From the NCBI GenBank assembly GCA_030674185.1, contig CM060307.1, positions 44,809,181 to 44,873,180 of the forward strand: 64,000 bases of DNA. Direction: 5' to 3'. The notes under the pieces are model-generated. The model was not told where the DNA came from. It saw only the letters and a list, made by a program, of their open reading frames with translations, and searched no databases. Within the stretch, counting starts at the first letter, position 1. Every line of letters begins with the position of its first letter. The translations under genes and the position numbers were made by a program. This DNA comes from Monoplex corrugatus (Eukaryota > Mollusca > Gastropoda > Littorinimorpha > Ranellidae). Positions 57,640 to 64,000 of this stretch are shown one piece after another.

Positions 57640-57850
57640 ATCTCCGGAATTGGAGCACCCGGTCACAACAGGAAAGCTGGAGGGAAAGAGAACACCAGGT
57701 AGACCCAGGGAGAAAATACTGGACGGACTTGCAGTGTGACCAAGGACAGAGAGGATGGAAGATGTGCTTGTGGCGACAAGGGCTAGATGCATATAGAAGG
57801 CCATGATCGCCATCAGCAGGGCACATGATGATCTTGATTTCCCACGTTTT
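57640..57850 (+). mobile_element. RTE-like LINE 3' end fragment
   Basis: Reads HPVTTGKLEGKRTPGRPREK, ILDGLAV, then RTERMEDVLVATRARC and IAISRAHDD. This corresponds to the C-terminal GKIEGKRGRGRQR-type region of RTE-like proteins. It closely matches 59705-59870 and, inverted, 9699-9835. Confidence 0.75.
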
Positions 57851-59182
57851 TCTCTGTGCATGCAGAAACGTCTGATGCAGTGTATAGTCTGCCCTTAAAA
57901 GTTCTTTCAAAATGCTGAAAATCTGGCTTCCAAAATTGTTTGAACTGTCCCGTGCCAGGAGTTAGAAATCTCTCTTGTGAGGGAGAATCTTGCCCTGTGT
58001 GATGTAAGCCACACTTCACAGTAAATGCCACAAGGGGGGGGGGGGGGGGGGACTGAGGTTCTCAGAGTTGCTGATCATGAAACCAAAAGCATCTTTCCTG
58101 GATAAGTTCATTTCTTTCTGAGAAAGGAAAAAAATCCATTTAACAATGTATGCAGAAAGCAATTTTATTTATGAATAATTCCATCTGCAAATGTTTTGAT
58201 ACTCGTTGCATCGGTGAGCATTTGGGAAAAGCTAGATTGAAGACAAAATATGGTGACGATGTCAGACATTGTTGAGTGTGGAAAATCTTTTAAGGAAAAA
58301 GAAGTGAAAAATATGTGGAGGTGGGATTAGAGCATGCTGTTGGAGTAAAAGCTTTTGGTGGATTCATAAAAAAGTTAACTCCAGGGTCTTGTTCGTTATT
58401 GCCTCCTCTCTTTCTCGAAAAAGGGGAAGAATAAAAGTTGAACTACTCGACTTGTTTAGAAGATTATCCTCATGATCATGTGTGTTCAAAAGACCACACA
58501 ACAGTGTCATAGCAAACCACCCATTGTGGTTTCTTCAAGTTCTGATGTTTTTTGAAAGTTGGGTTTTTGTTGCATTCATTCACATGAGTAGGCCCTAAAC
58601 CTTCAGTAAAAGGATGATGTGAAGTAAAGTTTCTAGACCTAGTGAAGGTTGAATCTATTTCAGAAAACTGCAGTTACAGAATTACATGTACAGTGTTAAG
58701 CATGTTGGTATACCTCAAAATGCACCAGAGTGGGCAATTTCCAACTGAACAGTACAGCTTGTCCTTGGATCCTCTTTTTTTTTTTTTTTTTTTTCTCAGT
58801 TGACGAAGTCGCACTCTTGGTTCCTGGAAATAATATGATTAGATTCTCTTTTCTCTGCTACTAAGATCTCTTTTCTCTCGTGCTGCTGTCAAATCTTCCC
58901 ATTGTGTTTTCTGCAAACTGTGTGTGTGCGGGTATAACTGGGTGTGTATGTGTGTTGGGTGATAGGCCCATGATGGAGGGGTGTGTGTTGTTTCGGGGGG
59001 GAGGGGGGGTCTGTCTCTAATTGTTGTTTCGGGAGGGGGGGGTCTGTCTCTAAAACTTTCAAATTAAGCCCAGATTTTGCCAGATGCTCAGTTTAGTTTA
59101 AAAATCTTCGAGGTTCTACTTTCATGGAAACCTAACACATGAAAACCCCACCCACCCAAACGAGAGCAGACTGACAGAATCT

Positions 59183-59185
<3 letters not shown>
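57851..59185. other. Unassigned DNA
   Basis: Contains an 18-G run at 58034-58051, a T run near 58779 and a short duplication of ggtctgtctctaa (59008 and 59041). No gene. Confidence 0.45.

Positions 59186-59257
<72 letters not shown>
59186..59257. repeat. (TC)n microsatellite, 72 bp
   Basis: Uninterrupted alternating T and C. It directly abuts the RTE fragment. Confidence 0.98.
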
Positions 59258-59260
<3 letters not shown>

Positions 59261-59269
59261 CTGTCAAAA

Positions 59270-59875
59270 TAATGCACAGAATAGGCAGAAATCCCCTCAT
59301 GCAAAATAATGGCAAATGGCACAACTTTGAGACAGGTTAAGTTTAAATATCTGGGAATAGTCATCTCACCAGACGGCAGATGCACATCAGAAATAGCCAG
59401 CAGAATCAGCCAAGCCAAAACATCATTCAAGAAGATGAAAAGCATTCATACCAGCTAATGCCTATCAATTAACATCAGGAAGAGTTCTTAAATATTATCG
59501 GTTTTGAGGCATGGACAGTCAGCACGCAATGCCAGAACAAGATTGAGGCAGCCAAGATGTGGTTTCTAATAAGAATGGCGAGAGTTTCATAGACAAAAAA
59601 GAAAACACACAGTCTTGGTGGAGGCAGACACAAGATCATTCATAAGGAAGATTAGGAAAAGACAGGCAACATTTATAGGCCATTTTTCTAGGGAAAGGGA
59701 AATTAAATCACCTGGTCACAACAGGAAAGCTGGAGGGAAAGAGAGGACCAGGTAGACCCAGGGAGAAACTGTTGGATGGACTTACAGGGTGGCTGAAGAC
59801 TTGAGAGGTTGCAAGATTTTCTTGCAAGGAATAGATGCATATGGAGGACCGGCAGGGCACATGATGCACAGATAG
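59270..59875 (+). mobile_element. RTE-like LINE C-terminal fragment
   Basis: Contains FKYLGIVISPDGRCTSEIAS then RISQAKTSFKKMKSI, GFEAWTVSTQCQNKIEAAK then MWFLIRMARVS, and IRKRQATFIGHFF followed by a GKLEGKRGPGRPR-type region with a frameshift. This is the KYLGS...TEI-RRI-AK and RQL-FLGH order of RTE-like reverse transcriptases. 5' truncated next to the TC microsatellite. Confidence 0.82.
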
Positions 59876-62029
59876 TACAATTTTTTTTTATGTAGTAGTT
59901 TGCATCAGGACTCTAATTTCTTTACTATAGTAGTTTGTATCGGTAAAATGGATGCTCAGAACAAGCTTTTAATCATTAAATTGGGAATCACAGAAATGCA
60001 GTGTAACATTACAGGAGAAATTTCAGTTACGTGGTATTGAAATATATTATCTCATAGAGCATTGGTAGCAATGAAAAGATCACTGTACAGATCACATTGT
60101 TCCTCAAAGCTGATTGGGAGCTTGGACAGTAGACTTCCCCATCCCAAAATGTCAGAATTGTCAGTTCCGCAGTGCATAGAAATGTTTCAACCTGAGACTA
60201 CTGATAGCCCCAGTGTGGAAGATTGACACTAGTGCGTAAAATTAGAATATTGCAGATATGTCAATCATACAACGCTAGAGAAAGGACCTAACTGGCTTGT
60301 CCAATAAAAACAATTTTTTTAAAAAGAGGATACCTGGCCTGAAAAAAGACTGTTGGCATGGAGGCTGTTCAATGAATGTTACAAAAATTCAGACCGCTAA
60401 GAAAATGGCAAACTTCCAGTCTGTCTTCATGAAGAGCAGGATTAACAAATGTACCCTGTATGTGTTTCATAAGGCAAGGTTGTGATAAAAGGGACAGGGA
60501 TCATTTTTAATCTTCTATATGTAGACTGCATAGTCTGCTGAAATCGAAAAGTGCAGTGAAATTTCTGTCAATAAGAAAAAAAAGTGGGGGTTTTGTTGTT
60601 TCAAGGGATACTTTTGGCAAAATTATATTTCAAGGTGTTTCCAACAGTAGATAGGTAAAACCTGGGATTTTATAGAAAATTTGGGGGGGGGGGGGAGGGT
60701 GAGTCGACTAGTATTCACCTTATCCTATTCTGGTCAGAAAGGACAGATAAAATATCAGGGGGGAAAATGTCTCTTAAAAGGCTTATTAGATATAGAATTG
60801 GAACCTGAAAACGTTTAAGTAACCCATCTATTGACAAAAAGTGTTACATGGCCTTGCAGGATTATTGAAAATTAAAGTTTTAGACAAATTCAATGTTTAA
60901 AAAGATCACATAAAGCAATGTCAAAAATTGCTTGGGTGAAAACCGTTGTGAAATTTGAAATTAATGTGTGGCAGGCTGTAGAAAGGTATTTTCCGGAAAG
61001 GCAGTATCCAGCAAAAATAGTTTAAAAAAATGTTATTACAGTTAAGTAACAACTCTGCATAGCAAATGTTAAAACTCATTGTTTTGTTAGACAATCCTGG
61101 TCATGATCTGCAAATGCAAACCTTGCCGAACTGAAACTTGCACAGCGTTCATTCATAGTTCTGTTAACATGGATACATTTGAAAGTTGGTTTGATGATGT
61201 ATTGGTACAGATTGTCATGTAAAAGTTTCTAGTATGGTTGTATTCGACATGAAATGTGTATGTAGAAAAATGGGTGTAGAATTGAATTCTAACTTCACAC
61301 TTCAAAAATTTTTCAATGATAAAAAGCATTACTTCAGAAACGTTGATCTTTACTTCAGAATAGCAGACAGAAGCCTTGTTGTTAAATTAATTCTCTGAAG
61401 CTTCAAAGATATAATGTGATTGGTTTACAAATACAGCCATGTAGTAAAGGCTCTCGAGCATACATAGTAGTAAAGGCTCTTGAGCACACGTCAACTCGGT
61501 GCTGAGGTGTGCGATTTGCCATCATGAGAGCTCTTGAAACTCCAAGTTTTTACTCATGTAATAGTGAATTCCATTTTCATTGTAAATCAATATGTATATC
61601 TCCAATTCTCCCTAGACTAAAAATGAAAATGACATGCTGGTTACAAAGGTAATACCATTCACCTGAAGACAGCTCCTTTCCCCAAACTCCAAAATCACAC
61701 AGTTGACCAAAGTTTTGGGTCCCATGAAATGCACAGTGTGCTGCAGCTCGTTTTGGCATTGCAAATCAGAAAGATACTGTGATCCATCCAGTGTCTCGCA
61801 TTTGCATGCAAATGTGTCATCTGTACACTCGTGTTGTCATAGATACATATCATCTTTAAATTTACTCTGAATGTGGTACATATCGTCAACTTTAAATTTC
61901 AGGCAATCCAAATGTCCGCGAATTCGCGGATATCTGCGAAAGGGAAGTATTTGCATGTTTTGTTCATTGCTAACAATGCTTGTGCCCTTTTTTTCTTTTA
62001 TTAAAATGCTTGATTTATCTTTCACCAGA
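59876..62029. other. Long unassigned stretch
   Basis: No gene recognised. A 13-G run lies at 60683-60695 and a short imperfect tandem (tagtaaaggctct-gagca) at 61441-61486. Confidence 0.45.
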
Positions 62030-62150
62030 GGGGGTTAAATTTCCATTTACTAGACTAAAATGCTTCAGTTATGGGGGCAAAGCCCCCAGACCCCCACCAG
62101 TGTGCCTATGCGGCCCCCTGGACCCCCAGCATTTTTTTTTCCTTGAAACA
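62030..62150. repeat. GC-rich self-complementary repeat block
   Basis: gggggcaaagcccccagacc and gtgcctatgcggccccctgg form internal complements. Related blocks lie at 2030-2095, 25872-25958, 63260-63310 and 63450-63520, usually after aaaatgct-cagtta. Confidence 0.7.
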
Positions 62151-63199
62151 CATTGTTGCTTGAATGGATTGCCTGAATTTATATAAAGGTGGACAAGTTG
62201 GGGTGTACCATTCTGATCTATCTTTTTAATTGTGGCTCATACTTTTTTGGGAGCACCTATCTAATTTCAAATGATGTAGCCCTAGGGCTAATTTTGTTAC
62301 CTGGTTAACAGAGCTTGTGCAACAGTGACGCGCACACGTTTTTATTTTTGATAAGCTGTGCAAAACCCGTTTTGCTGCAACGCTTCTTGTTATATGTTTA
62401 CTCATTTAAAATGGTATAAACTGATCAGTGACAAAAATACCAGTGTTGTAGAAACCATTATGGAACATTTTTCTTATGCAGTGTTTGTAGTGTCTTCAAA
62501 TATCTGTGCTACAGTTTACTTACAAAAGCTCTGCCTGTCTGTATCTGAATTACCAGATTGCACAAACTTGTCTTTTTTTTTTTTTTTAATTCTACTTTGA
62601 GAAGAGCATACCCCGTACTCTCTCCCATTGAGGAGAGGAGAAACACTCTTAGCTTGATCACCCCTTTTTAAAAAAAATTTTTTTTTTATAATCAATCCTG
62701 GATCATTTTAAGCCCAGATTTCTTGTAGTGTGACATGTACTATGTGTCACAAAGTTCTGTTCAGTCAAATTGCATCTTAGTTAGACTTGAGTATTGTTTT
62801 GTGGCTGGAAAAGGTGTTGGTGCAGATGTCTGTGCCAGTAGTTATGAATGTTTTGTTATGTGTGGGGAATGTTCAGGGTTGAGCGAGGTAAAGCGTCCAA
62901 CTCCAACCTCCAACAGGGCTTTGCCCTGTGCTCCATAAAGGCCTAGTCAGCCCCTGGACCATGGCTCATTCAAAAGGATTTGACCTTGGACTGTTCTGAT
63001 CTGGAAATGGCTGCTGTTGCACATTTCAAACTTTCTACTTTTTCTATTGCTATGTGGCTGCCCAAAATTATCATATGCATTAAGAAGAGTGCAAATATGG
63101 GGGGGGCACTTAAGTGGCACATTGAAACTAAAATAATGGAAGGTACAGATGGGCACTTGTGTGGCACACTGAAACTAAAATAATGGATGGTACAGATGG
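62151..63199. other. Unassigned DNA with small duplication
   Basis: A 45-bp unit (ggcac-ttgaaactaaaataatgga-ggtacagatgg) is tandemly repeated at about 63113-63199. No gene. Confidence 0.45.
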
Positions 63200-63610
63200 A
63201 ATTGTGATGTCCTCAGGACAAATTTTTAAAGATTAAAAGGTAAAAATGCTCCAGTTATAGGGGGCTTCATCACCCTGATCTCCATCTGGGGTTTCCATCA
63301 GCCTCCAGAATCCTGTCCTTTCCTCCCTTACCAGTTTTTTTCCCTTCAAATTCTATGCCTGGTAGTAAAATCTTGTCATGTTTCCAAGAACATAAAAAAA
63401 AAATTTGCTCAGACTTTATAGAGTGAAAGGCAAAAATGCGCCGGTTTCATGGCCCCCCTCCCCAGATCTCCACCTGGGGTTTTCATCAGCCCTCTCACCC
63501 CGGAACCCTTGTCCTTTCCTCCTTTTTTCAGTTTTTTTTCTCTCTCCCAAATCCTATGCTTGGTAGTGAAATACATCGTATATCCAAGAACATTCAGAAA
63601 ATTTTCGTTC
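63200..63610. repeat. Two diverged tandem units of about 200 bp
   Basis: Units near 63225-63400 and 63415-63600 share ggcaaaaatgc-cc-gtt, tctccacctggggttt-catcagcc, gtcctttcctcc, aatc-tatgc-tggtagt and ccaagaaca. Both carry the GC-rich block. Confidence 0.85.
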
Positions 63611-64000
63611 AACTATGCCAAAGCATTCTAACTGATGGAAGCAATGTCATTAAAATGCTGAATTCCCATAGCAACCATAACACACAAAACGTTTTTTGCA
63701 CAAAGAAAACAAAAACTTGAAACATGTCATTTCGTAAGTGTACAAATATCTTGCTCACTAGTGGATCGGTACTGCAAAAGTGAAAAGGAGGCTGACTAAA
63801 TGTAGGCATTGCAGATGACCTTTGAACTTGACCTACCTTGTACTTGGAAGCATGTCATCTGAACCATTGGAATAGTTTCCGCATTGCCTTCACAGAATCG
63901 TTTGTTTTCTAGGTCAGCAATGGTGGGAAAATTTCCAGGTAATCAAGGTCATTGGTTTTGGATACAGATGAACTCTTGTACTGTAATCAAGCAAGTAAAA
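63611..64000. other. Unassigned DNA to the window end
   Basis: No recognised feature. Confidence 0.4.

Noticed and set aside
59182..59445. Minus-strand frame with long Arg-Glu repeats
   Set aside because: The repeats are the translated TC microsatellite, and the rest is antisense to RTE-like coding sequence.

Overview
This window looks like repeat-rich animal nuclear DNA, most probably from a mollusc and perhaps a marine gastropod. It is AT-rich, has long non-coding stretches and almost no continuous genes. Coding remnants come mainly from transposable elements. The host guess rests on the mix of I/Nimb-like, RTE-like and CR1/L2-like LINE pieces, a tRNA-derived SINE and CA/GA microsatellites, and it was not tested by any search. 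No prokaryotic gene, operon, rRNA or tRNA gene was seen.

Layout. 0-9 kb: a dispersed repeat, two tandem hairpins, a piggyBac derivative (2895-3950) with TTAA duplications, and LINE 3' ends. 9-12.7 kb: a possible host exon, LINE tails, and an uninterrupted relative of the sequence that the 2895-3950 element entered. 12.7-19.7 kb: a mariner-like element holding a second piggyBac derivative, then an old LINE split by a complete-length 2.77-kb hAT element, then a sister copy of the first piggyBac derivative. 21.4-26.8 kb: an I/Nimb-like LINE split by a 4.2-kb piggyBac element, itself split by a 713-bp terminal-inverted-repeat element. 27.3-32 kb: LINE fragments and duplications. 32.1-33.3 kb: candidate 3' exons of a host gene. 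34-42 kb: mostly unrecognised DNA, one SINE and a decayed piggyBac transposase. 43-45.4 kb: three LINE fragments and a pair of hairpins. 46.7-49.4 kb: a satellite array of about 370-410-bp units. 49.6-64 kb: another piggyBac 5' coding remnant, a possible retroelement remnant holding a 356-bp MITE, local duplications, and RTE fragments.

The genes form no pathway. The main interest is a readable record of nested transposition. Six piggyBac-related loci are present. Two insertions are supported by related uninterrupted sequences in this same window. Three elements (hAT, 713 bp, 356 bp) begin with CA or CAG and have 6-bp rather than 8-bp target duplications. Host exon calls are tentative because they rest only on splice motifs and open frames.
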